Below, in pieces: positions 51,534 to 63,500 of a stretch of DNA of 64,000 nucleotides. The DNA comes from Paragorgia papillata. Its lineage: Eukaryota; Cnidaria; Anthozoa; Scleralcyonacea; Coralliidae. The notes beneath the pieces were generated by a model. The model ran no database searches and was not told where the DNA came from. It worked only from the letters and a program-made list of their open reading frames with translations. The stretch lies in NCBI GenBank assembly GCA_035771165.1, contig JAWNZC010000421.1, positions 3,475,001 through 3,539,000 on the forward strand, in the 5' to 3' direction. How positions within the stretch are numbered: the first letter of the stretch is position 1; each line of letters begins with the position of its first letter. Both the position numbers and the translations under genes were made by a program.

Positions 51534-54500
51534 CTATTCATCCACCAGAGTATCTGCCAGTTCGTGCCATCCTTTCTCCAATGATTTGTGATAGATTTCA
51601 AGCTGGTAGAAAGAAGATATAAATTAACTTTCGCGATATTCGAAGAATTCTAAACATTTTAAAATAAAGGTATACCCCAATTAGAAGCTCTTCGTACGCG
51701 CTCTGCATTTCATCCATTCTATTGCGATGAAGATTTTCATTCTCCTCCGACTAGAATGAAATAAAGATTAAAGTTAGTAGTACAGATTTTAGGGAGTTAG
51801 TAGTACAGATTTTAGGGAGTTAGTAGTAAAGATTTTAGGGAGTTAGTAGTAAAGATTTTAGGGAGTTAGTAGTAAAGATTTTAGGGAGTTAGTAGTAAAG
51901 ATTTTAGGGAGTTAGTAGTACAGATTTTAGGGAGTTAGTAGTACAGATTTTAGGGAGTTAGTAGTACAGATTTTAGGGAGTTAGTAGTACAGATTTTAGG
52001 GAGTGAGTAGTACAGATTTTAGGGAGTGAGTAGTACAGATTTTAGGGAGTTAGTAGTACAGATTTTAGGGAGTTAGTAGTACAGATTTTAGGGAGTTAGT
52101 AGTACAGATTTTAGGGAGTTAGTAGTACAGATTTTAGGGAGTTAGTAGTACAGATTTTAGGGAGTTAGTAGTACAGATTTTAGGGAGTTAGTAGTAAAAA
52201 TTTTAGGGAAAAAATTAATTGTAAAATTGAACGCTAAGATATTATAAATTTATAATGTACATGACGATAAAGTTACAGAAAAAAATATTAAACTAATCAG
52301 TGACAGAGTAAGATTAGAATATGAGGATAACATGAAAATATTTACAAAATAAGTGAAGTATTGTATTGAATCTACAAGCTCGACTTCTCGAACCAAAAGC
52401 AAACATGGACACGAACCAGACATACTGCTAAAAGGCGGAGCGCACGCACGCACGAACGAACGAACGAGCAGGATATAAAGCTGCCTGAAAGCTATTCATT
52501 TTAGAGAGAAAAATAAAATATTACAGCATGTCTCCTTCATCGCGGTTAAGTATTTTCGTAAATTTAATGAAAGCTTAACTATCAACATACTGTTTTACAT
52601 ATTTCTCCAATCTCTTGTGCTGAAGCCTTCTTTAAGATTTCGTAATCTCTGTTAAAAAAACAAAACAGAAGATGGACACATGTAGATATCTACTGCTAAA
52701 AACAAACAACATTTTTCGCCATTTACACCACGGCGAAGGCTCTGGGAACGAGCTTCCATTTCCCCAAGTAAAATCACCCATACCCTTACCAATGTACCCT
52801 TACGTGATATCGACTAGACCTCCCATAGGTGTAAACAGACTGTCTTGGAGCGCTAAGGCCTAAGCTAAGGCCTTTTCAAATTTTCTGTTTTCAAAATTTC
52901 ACAGACTATGACGTCGGCTATATTTCGGTCCCAGTCTTTTTGTTTATGCACGGCTTTTTCCTGACAGACCTGGGGGGGGGGGGGTATACTTACTTCTGTG
53001 TTCTGTCAATTGCTGTATTTTTAGACGAGATCCTTTTCTGATTTTTGGTTTCCAGACGAACTACTTTATCATTCAGAGAGCTAAATTGAAGCTTCTTGTT
53101 CTAAATCAAAACCCCCCCAAAAAAGATAATTATTTTGACCTCTCTCTCGCCAGCCCTACCTATTCAGTCTTTAACTCCAGTATATGATAATTGCCATGTT
53201 GATTGTGCAAGTTACCTGTAATTTTGCCATCAATTCTCTCAAGACTTCATCATCAGTGGTGCCAATATCACGTACATCTTGCACTTTCTTCTGCAACACG
53301 CTACAACAAAGTAAAGAAAAATCATGATGATTAATGATGATGATGATGATAATGATTTAAAATCCTTTTATTTGCTTGCCGTAATTTTTCTGTCTCCTCT
53401 TCAACGGACGCAATTAACTTAACAGATTGACGAGAATCCTAAACAAGAAAACTAGATTAGTAAAAAAATACCGGTTGAAGCAAGGTTATCATAGTCACCG
53501 TGGTTTCTTCAACCCTCCGTTGCTCTTCATAACACACTGTGCGCTACCTCTTCCAACACATTGATAGATTCAACTTGGTTTTTTAATCCTTGTAATTTTT
53601 CAGTCTTCTCTGCAATTGAAATCTTACAGGAATTGATTATTTTTGTCAGCCGTTCTGTTTCCTAAAACAAAACAAATGCTTAGAAAAACAATGTTGTGTT
53701 GCCATTGCCAACTAAATATTGTACTATATCAACCATGAACAATATTGTACTATATCAACCATGACCAATATTCTACTATATCAACCATGAACAATATCAG
53801 TGTACTATATCAACCATGAACAATATTGAGTACTATATCAACCATGAACAATATCAGTGTACTATATCAACCATGAACAATATTGTACTATATCAACCAT
53901 GAACAATATTGTACTATATCAACCATGAACAATATTGTACTATATCAACCATATTGTACTATATCAACCATGGACAATATTGTACTATATCAACCATGAA
54001 CAATATTGTACTATATCAACCATGAACAATATTGTACTATATCAACCATATTGTACTATATCAACCATGAACAATATTGTACTATATCAACCATATTGTA
54101 CTATATCAACCATGAACAATATTGTACTATATCAACCATATTGTACTATATCAACCATGGACAATATTGTACTATATCAACCATGAACAATATCAGTGTA
54201 TTATATCAACCATGAACAATATTGTACTATATCAACCATGAACAATATTGTACTATATCAACCATGAACAATATTGTACTATATCAACCATGAACAATAT
54301 TGTACTATATCAACCATGAACAATATTGTACTATATCAACCATGAACAATATTGTACTATATGAACAATATTGTTGTTTGTCAACGTTTGTATGATTGCT
54401 ACAAAATTTCAAAGAACGAATTATTTACCCCACGAAATTTATCTGGAGAAGTAACAATTTGAGCCTTGAGCCTTTCACATTCTTCTTGCTCAGTCATAAT

Positions 54501-57500
54501 TGTAACTCTAATCTCAGCCTACCAAGACAAGACATTTATACACAAATTAACAGAACAAATAAATAAAGATTTAACTAATCACAGAAACAAACTATAAGTA
54601 AAACATTTAATAGCTTTGTAAGTTTTAGCTAAAATGATCAAATCATTAATAATTCATAAGGAAAATTCAAATGAAATGACTGTTTAATCAATATTTGTAA
54701 ATATTGTTAAAACATTGATTAATAAAACATCAATGTTTTATCAAAGTTATAAGACACTATAGTGGGTCAAATTCAGCTTTTTCTGACTTAAAATGATCTT
54801 ATCTAACCTTTCCTACGACTCTTAAGCAAAGTGTTCATCATTTACACTTATAATTTGATAAAGTAAGTTAAAATATTCGCGTCCGATCTTTAAGGGCATC
54901 TACAATGGCCGAATACTACTTAAAGCATACAACTTTCAGCTGGGAGCTTGTTTTAATCAAACAGTTAAAAACTTAAAAGTTTTGTTAGCTCTTGTTGTCC
55001 AACGTCGCCCTTATAAAAATTCCACATGTCATGTTCCAAAATCACATAGTGAGCCACATGTGGTTCACCATGTGATTTTGGAACACGACATGTGGAATTT
55101 TTATAACGGCGTATAAACGGTCAATTCAGTTAATAAGTCACGACTTATTTTGGACTAGCTTTCAACCCTGTTCTTATTTTAGTCGCGACTTACTTTGATC
55201 CCGAACAAATTGACCCTTTATACGGACCTATACGAGTGTGTTCGCGACTTAAATAGGACGCGTCTTAACTAAGTCTCGGCTTATTTTCTCCCGTTTAAAT
55301 GTCCCTAATGTTTCACTTTCATTATTTATTGTCCTGCATGTTAGCTTGAAAATAAACGTAAAAACACTCTTTACTTCTTTCGAGGTCTGCTCAGCAATCT
55401 CTGTTTTGAGTTGCTGGATCTCTTTAGAACTGGCAGCCTGGAAAAGAAAAAAGGAAGTGGAAATTGAATAAAAAGGAGGGGAAAGAAAAAGGAAATAATG
55501 GAGACGAAATAAAGGAAAAGTATACGTAGAAACTAAATGAAAGAAAAAGAATGAAGAAAGTAAATATTGAATAAAACAGAAGAAAATGAAATAAGAAGTA
55601 ATTGAATGATAGAATTAGATAAAACGAAACAGAAAGAATGATATTTAACATTAAAATAAAGACGAAAAATTTGGAAGAACATTAAAACAAATATGAGATC
55701 ATGAAAAAATAAGGACATGAATAAATTGCTAGATTCTAATTACTTGTTGTCTGTTCAAATCATGAACCACTCCCTCAAGATTGTCAACCTCAGAAAGTAT
55801 CTATTTGTTGGCAAGGAAAAATACACTGCTTCAAGACAAAATAAAATTTACTTGATGAAAAAAAGTAAAACAAATTGAATAGTGAATACGAGATTTCAAT
55901 CTAAATTAGTAAATTTAATGTTTGTCTTAATGGTACTGTACTATACTGTTACAGTAATATACTGTTAACTGTACTATACTGTACTGTTACTATACTGTTA
56001 CAGTAATATACTGTTAACTGTACTGTTCTGTACTGTTACTATATTGTTACTGTACTGTACGGTACTGTAGTTATACTGTACTGTAGTTGTACTGCACTGT
56101 GTACTGCACTGTAGTTATACTGTACTGTAGTTGTACTGTACTGTGTACTGCACTGTAGTTATACTGTACTGTGTACTGCACTGTAGTTATACTGTACTGT
56201 ACTGTACTGTACTGTAGTTATACTGTACTGTGTACTGCACTGTAGTTATACTGTACTGTGTACTGCACTGTAGTTATACTGTACTGTACTGTACTGTACT
56301 GTAGTTGTACTGTACTGTGTACTGCACTGTAGTTATACTGTACTGTGTACTGCACTGTAGTTATACTGTACTGTACTGTACTGTACTGTAGTTGTACTGT
56401 ACTGTGTACTGCACTGTAGTTATACTGTACTGTGTACTGCACTGTAGTTATACTGTACTGTACTGTACTGTACTGTAGTTATACTGTACTGTGTACTGCA
56501 CTGTAGTTATACTGTACTGTAGTTGTACTGTACTGTGTACTGCACTGTAGTTATACTGTACTGTACTGTGTACTGCACTGTAGTTATACTGTACTGTGTA
56601 CTGCACTGTAGTTATACTGTACTGTACTGTACTGCACTGTAGTTATACTGTACTGTGTACTGCACTGTAGTTATACTGTACTGTAGTTGTACTGTACTGT
56701 GTACTGCACTGTAGTTATACTGTACTGTACTGTGTACTGCACTGTAGTTATACTGTACTGTACTGTAGTTATACTGTACTGTACTGTAGTTGTACTGTAC
56801 TGCACTGTACTGTACCACACTGTAGTTATACTGTACTGCACTGTACTGTTTAACTGTCTTAGTTGCAGATTCAAAATTCCTTTTTCCTAAATACCTGTTG
56901 TGCTTTTGCTTCTTCTTCAGCTCTTACAGCCCTGAAATAAATTAATTTTAGTTTACAGTATACCATTTAATACCACATTCAAACTGTTTAATACCACATT
57001 CAAAATATATTATATTAAACTTTATATTATTACAGTATTCACTAAATGGTTTTACTGGACATACTTTATTTGAGCAATTTTTTCCATTCAATTCTTTGTT
57101 TTTCCCCAGTAGCAGTCTCTTTTGATCTTTAACTGCTTCCTACAAACAATTGTCACAGTATTATAATTTCATGATAATTATAATTATTACAGTGGATTCA
57201 GGTTGAGCGTTTAACAACAATACTGCCATTTGCAAGCCACCGCTAGGCTTGCAATTATTTTCACATTTGTTTACATAATTACATTTGAAAGTTGCAAGTT
57301 TAATTTCACCAGAAAACATCTGTGATCTTGATCATATCATAGCCTGCGAGCCGGCTCTCCTTTGGGACATTTTGCCTGGAAACATTGTAATTAACTGTTG
57401 CAACTAATAATGTGGCAATTGTTAAAACACTCAACCTGAATCTGCTGTAAATTACTCTGTTTACCAAATTGAAATATGTAACTTTTAGCAATAACTTCAA

Positions 57501-57687
57501 ACTTTGGAGCGTTACCTACCATCTCTGTAACAGCTGTATCATAAACATTCTGTTGGTTGGAGTTGAAAATTTGAAAGTTAATTATTGCACTAAAATAAAT
57601 TAAATAATTAACATTACTGTCGTCTGCTGCATTTCTCTGAACACTGAGCTACAGAGGCTAATGCCAAGATCTTTGTGCAGTATTTAC

Positions 57688-57736
<49 letters not shown>

Positions 57737-59843
57737 GAATAAGAATAAGAATAATAATACATGTAATTACAGCTGTTGGCATTGCCACACATTTTTGCAA
57801 AGTCTCAATGCGTTTACAAGGTAAGGATTTTCACCATGGGCATGTTGACTGTCGAGGCATATCAAAGGTGCTTCAAGCAGTCACCATGCAACACAGTTCA
57901 GACCTAGGTGTTGATTTTACAGAGGGAGGAAAACCGGAGAACCCAGCGAAAAACCCTCCTTTTTTGTTGTCTCCTGTAACTTACCTGATGCAATGCAGGG
58001 TGCGTTTGGGTTCTAGAAAAATAAAACAATCAAGGAACAAATCAATCAAAACACAACATTGTAATAAATACATGTACTACAATCAGTCATACAAAGTTTG
58101 TTGCAGTACAGTATAGTGTTTCTGCCAGTGGTCTAGGAGAACAATTTTGATGTATTTTTATCATACATACTTGGATTGACAATATCTGCCTGGGAAAAAT
58201 TGGTTACCATGCAAGTATGCATGAACCTTTGCCTAAAACAAGAAAAGAAACTTTTCCTGCATAAGCTGGTAAAAAATGTCCTCTGTATTACTTTACTCTG
58301 TCTTTTAGTTTGTCACTAGGCTGAGGTCATTTTCCCAAGGTAAACTAAAATTAGCAAAATGTAGAACTGAACTCTTTAAAACAACATTTTTTAATAGAAT
58401 ACCCTACTTATGGAACAAACTACCACAGGACTTAAGAACTTCAAATTCTCCTCATTCGTCGTTTACCAGAAATTGTAAACAGTATTATAAGACCAAGATT
58501 TTCGACCCCAATAGGCCACATGTAAATTGGACAATTTAGTGTATGTATAATTTGTTTTTTGTTTTTTTAATTTTATTTATTTATTTTCTTATCTTTTTTT
58601 TAAAATTTAATTTTGTTGTTATTCAGGGTGGACTAGCTAGTATGGTTCCTTTCTGGTCCTTCCTCACTGCATTTATCTAATTATTTATTTATTTGTTAAC
58701 ATTTGTATGCAGTGAAAATGGATTAAATTAAATTAAATTAAAGTACATCTACTTACAGCAGAATAACAAAATACTGGAGACTTGCTCCTTGTTCAATCAA
58801 ATGCCAATGTTCGAACTTTTGAGTAAGATTGAAAGACGGCTAAAGAAAAACATACTCTCTATTAATTAAATCCTTAATAAAAGCATTCATAATGCTCATT
58901 AGGGAGAAAATAGCTCTGGCAGCAGCCTGGTCTTAATGAAAGCCCTAAATATGGGATTTACAATACTATCACAGAATACAGAACAACCAGAAGTCTGACT
59001 CTGTGTTGGCACTTTTTATGTATGTGTCCTCACGCATGTTACCTTGTGCATGTCAAACGTCACCATTTTACACCATCCTGGTAAGTTCCACCAGCACTTT
59101 TTACCTTCCCAGCATCTCAATCATCATCATTATGTCACCATCACTCATCATCTTACACCATCCTGGTAACTTCCACCAGCAGATTTGACCATCAAATGTG
59201 CCAGTGGAACTTACCAGGATGGCATAATGCTCATTTATTCTGTGATACTATAGAAGGCAAGCCAAAAGGAAGTGGAGAATGATGGTAACTTCCACCAGCA
59301 GATTCGACCATCAAATGTGCTGGTGGAACTTACCAGGATGGTATATTGCTCATTTATTCTGTGATACTATAGAAGGCAAGCCAAAAGGAAGTGGAGAACG
59401 ATGGTAACTTCCACCAGCAGATTTGACCATCAAATGTGCTGGTGGAACTTACCAGGATGGTATAATGCTCATTTATTCTGTGATACTATAGAAGGCAAGC
59501 CAAAAGGAAGTGGAGAATGAGACTATAATATCCATCCTTCCCTTTGGCTTGTTGAGATGAATATCAAATAAGCATATACCTGCGTCATTTGTTCTGGAGA
59601 TATGTTCCAGATTGTAGTTACCACTCGAAGGTAAAACGCCTTCACAAATTGTGACTAAAAAGTACAATATTTTTAATTGTCAGTTGTGTATTAAATTGAC
59701 CATCTTATCCCAATTTACCATAATATCACCAAGTTACTTACAGTTGGTTGTCTCAAATCTTCTTCTAAAATGTCAAGATTAAACAACGCTTTACAGCGCT
59801 GAATAACTTCGTCAATCGGGAGTGTTGGAAAAGAAGACGCCAT
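51534..59843 (-). CDS. NUF2: NUF2, kinetochore Ndc80-complex subunit (one probable 1-base frameshift)
   Basis: Eighteen exons: 59742-59843, 59580-59654, 58757-58839, 58171-58232, 57985-58012, 57520-57589, 57065-57139, 56895-56931, 55744-55800, 55375-55437, 54429-54518, 53548-53661, 53380-53438, 53216-53300, 52994-53100, 52591-52648, 51676-51750, 51534-51602; about 435 residues against 464 in human. The N-terminal calponin-homology region starts SFPTLPIDEVIQRC and continues SQFVKAFYLRVV, then NFSQADIVNP, KPKRTLHCIS and AIINF, as in human NUF2 (FETADILCPKAKRT). The rest is coiled coil, with KAQIVTSPDKFRG matching the family's KIVDSPEKLK. It ends LEIYHKSLEKGWHELADTLV-DE. NUF2 pairs with NDC80 to bind microtubules. 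Phases agree at all junctions except after exon 57065-57139, where one extra A in a six-A run breaks the frame. The 53380 exon uses a GC donor. Confidence 0.93.
51775..52208. repeat. 23-bp minisatellite in NUF2 intron
   Basis: About 19 tandem units of AGTTAGTAGTACAGATTTTA plus GGG, between the exons at 51676-51750 and 52591-52648. The third-last intron position suggests no coding role. Variants differ by one base (ACAG/AAAG, GTTAG/GTGAG). Confidence 0.95.
53719..54370. repeat. 26-bp minisatellite in NUF2 intron
   Basis: Units TACTATATCAACCATGAACA plus ATATTG, about 25 copies, with shortened variants (CCATATTGTACTATATCAA). They produce frames full of Tyr/Thr/Ile repeats that are artefacts. 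Confidence 0.95.
55004..55113. mobile_element. palindromic repeat (hairpin MITE) in NUF2 intron
   Basis: TTATAAAAATTCCACATGTC and TTCCAAAATCACAT are followed by the centre GCCACATGTGGTTC and then the complements. It may be the core of a larger element reaching to about 55310, because CGACTTA-type words recur there, but outer ends were not resolved. Confidence 0.7.
55930..56850. repeat. long TACTG-based satellite in NUF2 intron
   Basis: About 900 bases of ACTGTACTG, GTAGTTATACTG and GTGTACTGCACTG words arranged in higher-order units of about 35-50 bases. Frames on both strands are artefacts. Confidence 0.95.
57190..57447. mobile_element. MITE with CAGTGGATTCAGGTTGAG ends, TA target duplication
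   Basis: Left end CAGTGGATTCAGGTTGAGCG then TTTAACAA. Right end TTGTTAAAACACTCAACCTG then AATCTGCTG, imperfectly complementary. TA flanks lie at 57188-57189 and 57448-57449. It sits in a NUF2 intron, and the frame at 57306-57500 is a shadow. Confidence 0.82.
57688..57755. repeat. (AAT)n / (AAGAAT)n microsatellite
   Basis: AAT trinucleotide run followed by AAGAAT units in a NUF2 intron. Confidence 0.92.
57840..57960. mobile_element. second copy of the 35740 SINE-like core
   Basis: TGTCGAGGCATATCAAAGGT, AACACAGTTCAGACC and GGTGTTGATTTTACAGAGGG then AGGAAAACCGGAGAACCC match the segment at 35790-35908 almost base for base. The copy lacks the 5S-like part. Confidence 0.7.
58309..58740 (+). mobile_element. 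5'-truncated LINE (CR1/L2/Jockey-like) 3' end
   Basis: The frame from about 58315 to 58540 reads KCRTELFKTTFFNRIPYLWN, KLPQDLRTS and FTRNCKQYYKTKIFDP before a stop. This matches the C-terminal tail of non-LTR reverse transcriptases (FFNRxxxLWNxLP...F). It is followed by an untranslated tail and an ATTAA microsatellite at 58718-58740, typical of CR1/L2 3' ends. The reverse transcriptase domain itself is missing. It is inserted opposite to NUF2 in its intron. Confidence 0.82.
58970..59244. mobile_element. MITE with CACAGAATA ends and 7-bp target duplication, second family member
   Basis: Left CACAGAATACAGAACAACCA; right end the complement of CACAGAATA. The target duplication ATACTAT lies at 58963-58969 and 59245-59251. 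The interior has CCATCCTGGTAACTTCCACC and its complement, matching the architecture of 26238-26521. Confidence 0.88.
59158..59520. repeat. 119-bp tandem triplication of the MITE end plus flank
   Basis: Three units of 119 bases each contain the right half of the MITE (CCATCCTGGTAACTTCCACC to TATTCTGTG), the duplication ATACTAT and 30-odd bases of flank (AGAAGGCAAGCCAAAAGGAA). The MITE ends recur at 59244, 59363 and 59482. Confidence 0.9.
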
Positions 59844-60020
59844 TTTGGATAATCAAATAGTGCCGCCTTTTCTAAATACTTCAAGTAATCAGTTTTTAAA
59901 GGTTAATATAATTAGCACAAATTTGAAAAGTCTTAGAAATAATATATCATAGACGAGAAGGCGTTTATTGTCTGATTTGAAAACACCGAGAAGTGTGTTT
60001 GAACATATAGTGCCTCTTGT

Positions 60021-60102
60021 TGTTTAACACTTTCACGTATGGCTTTGCGAGACTTCTCTCCTTGACGAGTAAAATCGTCTGGCGTTAGACAAAGTAAAAA
60101 GT
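60021..60102 (-). repeat. dispersed repeat, CTAACGCCAGAC family, copy 2
   Basis: On the minus strand it reads TTTGTCTAACGCCAGACGAT then TTTACTCGTCAAGG and ends near GTGAAAGTGTTAA. It lies about 180 bases upstream of the NUF2 start codon, where a promoter is expected. The minus frame 59933-60169 is translated from it. Confidence 0.7.
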
Positions 60103-60949
60103 TGTTCAACAAACACGATGCGCATGAAAGGTTAAAGTTAGAATGCTTGTTAACTATTGTAGCTGACATTGTAAAAATGATTCAAGAAGATTCTCGAGTT
60201 ACAACACTCAGTCTCAGCCGGAGTCTCTGTCGTGTCACGTGATATGCAATAAACAATGGAATGATTTGCGCAGCATGTGGTTACACCTGATCACATGTTT
60301 GGAGGTATAACTTACTGTGTGAGAGATTTTCTATGTTGTGTGCAACAAGCGTCCCACGACAATTAGAAAATGATTACAGATTAAACAATTGCTGTTTCGT
60401 AGCTGTGATTATTTCTGGCGCAATATACCCACATATAATTTATGTTTGGATAACAAAACAATGATAATAATCAATAGCTTAGCTTTTGACGACAGGATGC
60501 AAGGACAGGATGCCGCTGTCAAAACATGAATGCCAAGTAAATATGCGCAGGTCAACCGGATACTTTAACGTTTCAAAAAGACTCATATTAATCAGTCAAA
60601 ACATATGTAAATTAACTTTAAGAACTATAATCCTTAAAATCAGAAACTTCTTTGAAATCTCATCTCTTATTGAATTAGAACGTACACCTGCGGCTCTTGT
60701 AACCATGTTTTCAAAATAGTTGTCAAGTATAATATAACAACATGTACAGTTTTCTTTCTTAACTTTAACAATCGATACAAACCAAAAAAAAAACTAAACA
60801 AAAAGATCTATATCAATTTAGAGACTGATTACATGAAAGAATTTTAGCCTTGGTAAAAAAACTACCCATCGAAATATAAAAGGTGCCAAATTTTTCAGTG
60901 TTCGGGGAGAGTATAAAGTTACTTAGTTGCATATATCCCTCCTCATAAT
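60103..60949. other. upstream of NUF2, no gene seen
   Basis: Contains TCACGTGAT (E-box) near 60236. The plus frame 60486-60719 has no domain or splice support. Confidence 0.4.
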
Positions 60950-61040
60950 CTCACCCCCCACGTGATCCTGACATTGCCCTCAAACGCTAATTGACCAATC
61001 ACAATAAGGCAGAGGTCAGGGTCACGTGCATGGGGGTGAG
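60950..61040. mobile_element. 91-bp hairpin element with CACGTG in both arms
   Basis: CTCACCCCCCACGTGATCCT then GAC at the left, and GTCAGGGTCACGTGCATGGG then GGTGAG at the right, are imperfect complements around a 40-base centre. It is probably a very short MITE; no duplication was resolved. Confidence 0.6.
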
Positions 61041-61172
61041 ACAAGCCCATTAAATTCTAACAATCGATTACAATGTTGATATTTACACGACTATGTTTTT
61101 GCGCGCAATATCACAGTATTGATTGATACAACCGTTCAGCTTTTGTGATACATATATTTTAGATCACCCAAG

Positions 61173-61270
61173 TACTTTATGTAGACCTGACTCCAACACA
61201 AATCCTAACCTGAAGCATGCACCAATTCCTAGATTACGGTTTGTGTTGGGGGTGAATCCTACATAAAGTA
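61173..61270. mobile_element. 98-bp palindromic element
   Basis: TACTTTATGTAG, CTCCAACACAAA at the left are complemented by TTTGTGTTGGGGG, CTACATAAAGTA at the right. It looks like a small fold-back MITE. Confidence 0.65.
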
Positions 61271-61904
61271 TACCTGAGTTCTGTTGGATATGAATCTCAA
61301 TCAAGTGCTTCACTGGATCTGAAATAACCTTCATCATTTGCGTATGTCAAAACATTTTTTCCCAAGCCCCTCTAGGTCTTTCCTAATTCCTTACCTCCTG
61401 CACAATTATCTTCCTGTCTGTCACTCCTACGCACATGTTTTCAAAAGTCTGCCAGTTTTTGTAAATAAAATAGCTGTACCACTTCCAGGAAGTCTTTAGA
61501 ATAACTAAAAACTTTCAAGTACAGCATTCTGCTTTTCGTTTTAACTTCATTGCAATATTAAATGACAAATCAAATTTTTATTTTGACTATATGTAATAAG
61601 CCATGTCATTTTCCGTACGGCACAATGAACCCCCAGGTCAACGCATCGTGTTTAGGAATAATCTCTAAGCTAATACCACTGCACAAATATTGCAGTTATA
61701 CCAATTCATTATGCTTTTCAATATATCAACACTCTAGTGTGAGTATATAGTCAGTGTATTTAGTAATGGATTAGGCTTCTGGACAGTGTAATTTTCATGT
61801 GATTGACGTGGTGCTCTTGTTACTTTGAAACGGCTTTCTTTCGAGATGGGGTTTGTCTCGAGACGGGTTTTGTTTTGATTTAAATACAGGCCTATGTATA
61901 TGTG

Positions 61905-61989
61905 CGGCAAGGCGGAAAAGTGGCAAAGAGGGCGGGTAAAATGGCGGGTGAGCGGGAGGAATTAAGGTGCGCACTTTTCCGCCTTGCCG
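61905..61989. repeat. hairpin with 18-bp perfect stem
   Basis: CGGCAAGGCGGAAAAGTG at 61905-61922 is exactly complemented at 61972-61989. The loop is GC-rich (GGGCGGGTAAAATGGCGGGT). It could be a small fold-back element or decayed MITE. Confidence 0.7.
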
Positions 61990-63431
61990 TCAACAACTTT
62001 ATAAGCAAACAGGGGCGCAGATCCAAACATTTTTGAGAAGGTGCTTTTCGTTCTAGGATCAACTTTTTTGATCAGTCTATTTGATAAGCTTAGCATCTCC
62101 CCTTTAAACTCGAGTTCTCAAAGGATAGCAGAAGACTCGGTACTCCATTACTATATTTCAGCACCTAACTGACCCTAAAGATAATGCTAGACTAAAAGAT
62201 AATGCTAGACTAAAAGGTTTTCATGTCAAAGGTTTTCATAAAAAAAATTTCATGTCTATGCAGAACCCATGTGCATGGTAATTAAAAATATTATACTAAA
62301 AATCAATCTTAGACTTTGCCGTTAGGGTGCGTGGGTCTGAGTTAATTCAAGAATAATTTCTGACTAATATTCCTGAATAGCTTGATCCGGTCTCGTTTTC
62401 CGATTCCAAACAATAAGTTATTCTGGTTAATCTAGAGAGCTTAATCAATGGATTGTATATTCTGAGTATTCCAAATTAAGAAGAGTTCCTAAACTAACGT
62501 TCATGTATTATTCTGGCTATTCCTATTCCCGAATGGTCCCAAACGAACGCACGCAACCTTCTAGCGAGTTCTTTGTTCATTTTACAAATATACAATCATT
62601 TATTATTATTAGGCTCATTTTAACTTTTTATATACAAGATTTTTTAATAAGATCCAATGTAGGATTACATATAACATTCAATTACAAATAGTATAAATTA
62701 TAAATTATAAACCTAATCACATTTTGAGTTACATTTGAGAGTTCTTTGTTAATACACTGGTTTTAGTTCATACTTGTTGATAATAAATAGTATTGATACT
62801 CATTAACTTGTGTTTACCGATAGTCGTCATGGTTACAAACCGGCCAAGGCACAGTCAATGCAGATTACTACCGCTTATAAAGTCGATCATTTGAGTCTAT
62901 ATATATGAGCATATTAGTAAATGACATACTGCCTTCAAAATGGCGCAGAGATTAGAGTGTTTGGCAACAGAAAACAAACAGATAAAACAACGCAATATAG
63001 AAAGAATTTGAAAACTTAGCACAACGCCTTGATAGTGTCTCGAGATAATGTTAAATGAAAAAGTTCAAAGATTATTCTAGCAGCTGCTTTGAATGTTGCA
63101 CTGCGGGCAGACATTGACGCCAAGACAGTCCATGCAGGAGTGAAGAGAAACCATTTCCTTTGACTTTTGCTGGAAGAGGGGGGGTTAGAGTATATATATA
63201 TTATATATATATATATGGTCACACTGGGTGTGGTCCCTTCTAATAATGCGTATAAGAAACAATAATTATATCTAAAAATATATAATACTATATACATTCA
63301 TATACCTTGCTCTATTCATTCTACTTTATTCATTCGGGTTTATTTCCAAATTTTTAAGCTTCACAAGTTCTTATATAATGGAGAGGGGGAGAGGGGTTTA
63401 ATGCCAAAATTTTATTTTTAGGCTACAGATT
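61990..63431. other. intergenic, no gene supported
   Basis: A 23-codon plus frame at about 62943 (MAQRLECLATENKQIKQRN) and a protein-like plus stretch near 63085-63166 (ALNVALRADIDAKTVHAGVK) are suggestive but unjoined. A (TA)n tract lies at 63191-63217. Confidence 0.35.
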
Positions 63432-63500
63432 CTTAACTCTTTCATTGCTACAGTGGACTTATTTTATTCTGGCTAACGCTAGACGATTTTACCGTCGTTA
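63432..63500 (+). repeat. dispersed repeat, CTAACGCCAGAC family, copy 3 (diverged)
   Basis: Reads TTAACTCTTTCATTGC, then TTATTCTGGCTAACGCTAGA and CGATTTTACCGTCG, parallel to 34988-35083. Confidence 0.6.

Noticed and set aside
51275..51622. Plus-strand 115-codon frame that looks protein-like
   Set aside because: It overlaps the last NUF2 coding exon (51534-51602, minus). That exon joins in phase and matches the NUF2 C-terminus, so the plus frame is an antisense shadow.
51775..54370. Possible CRISPR array
   Set aside because: The repeats are contiguous minisatellites without unique spacers, in a eukaryotic intron.
57661..58116. 151-codon plus frame
   Set aside because: Composed of an (AAT)n run, a SINE-like core and antisense of NUF2 exon 57985-58012.
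59933..60169. Minus-strand 78-codon frame just upstream of NUF2
   Set aside because: Most of it translates a dispersed repeat also present at 34988-35083, so a real gene is unlikely.
62943..63175. Possible plus-strand gene start and exon
   Set aside because: The frame from the ATG stops after 23 codons and the later protein-like stretch has no joining splice pair that I could support.
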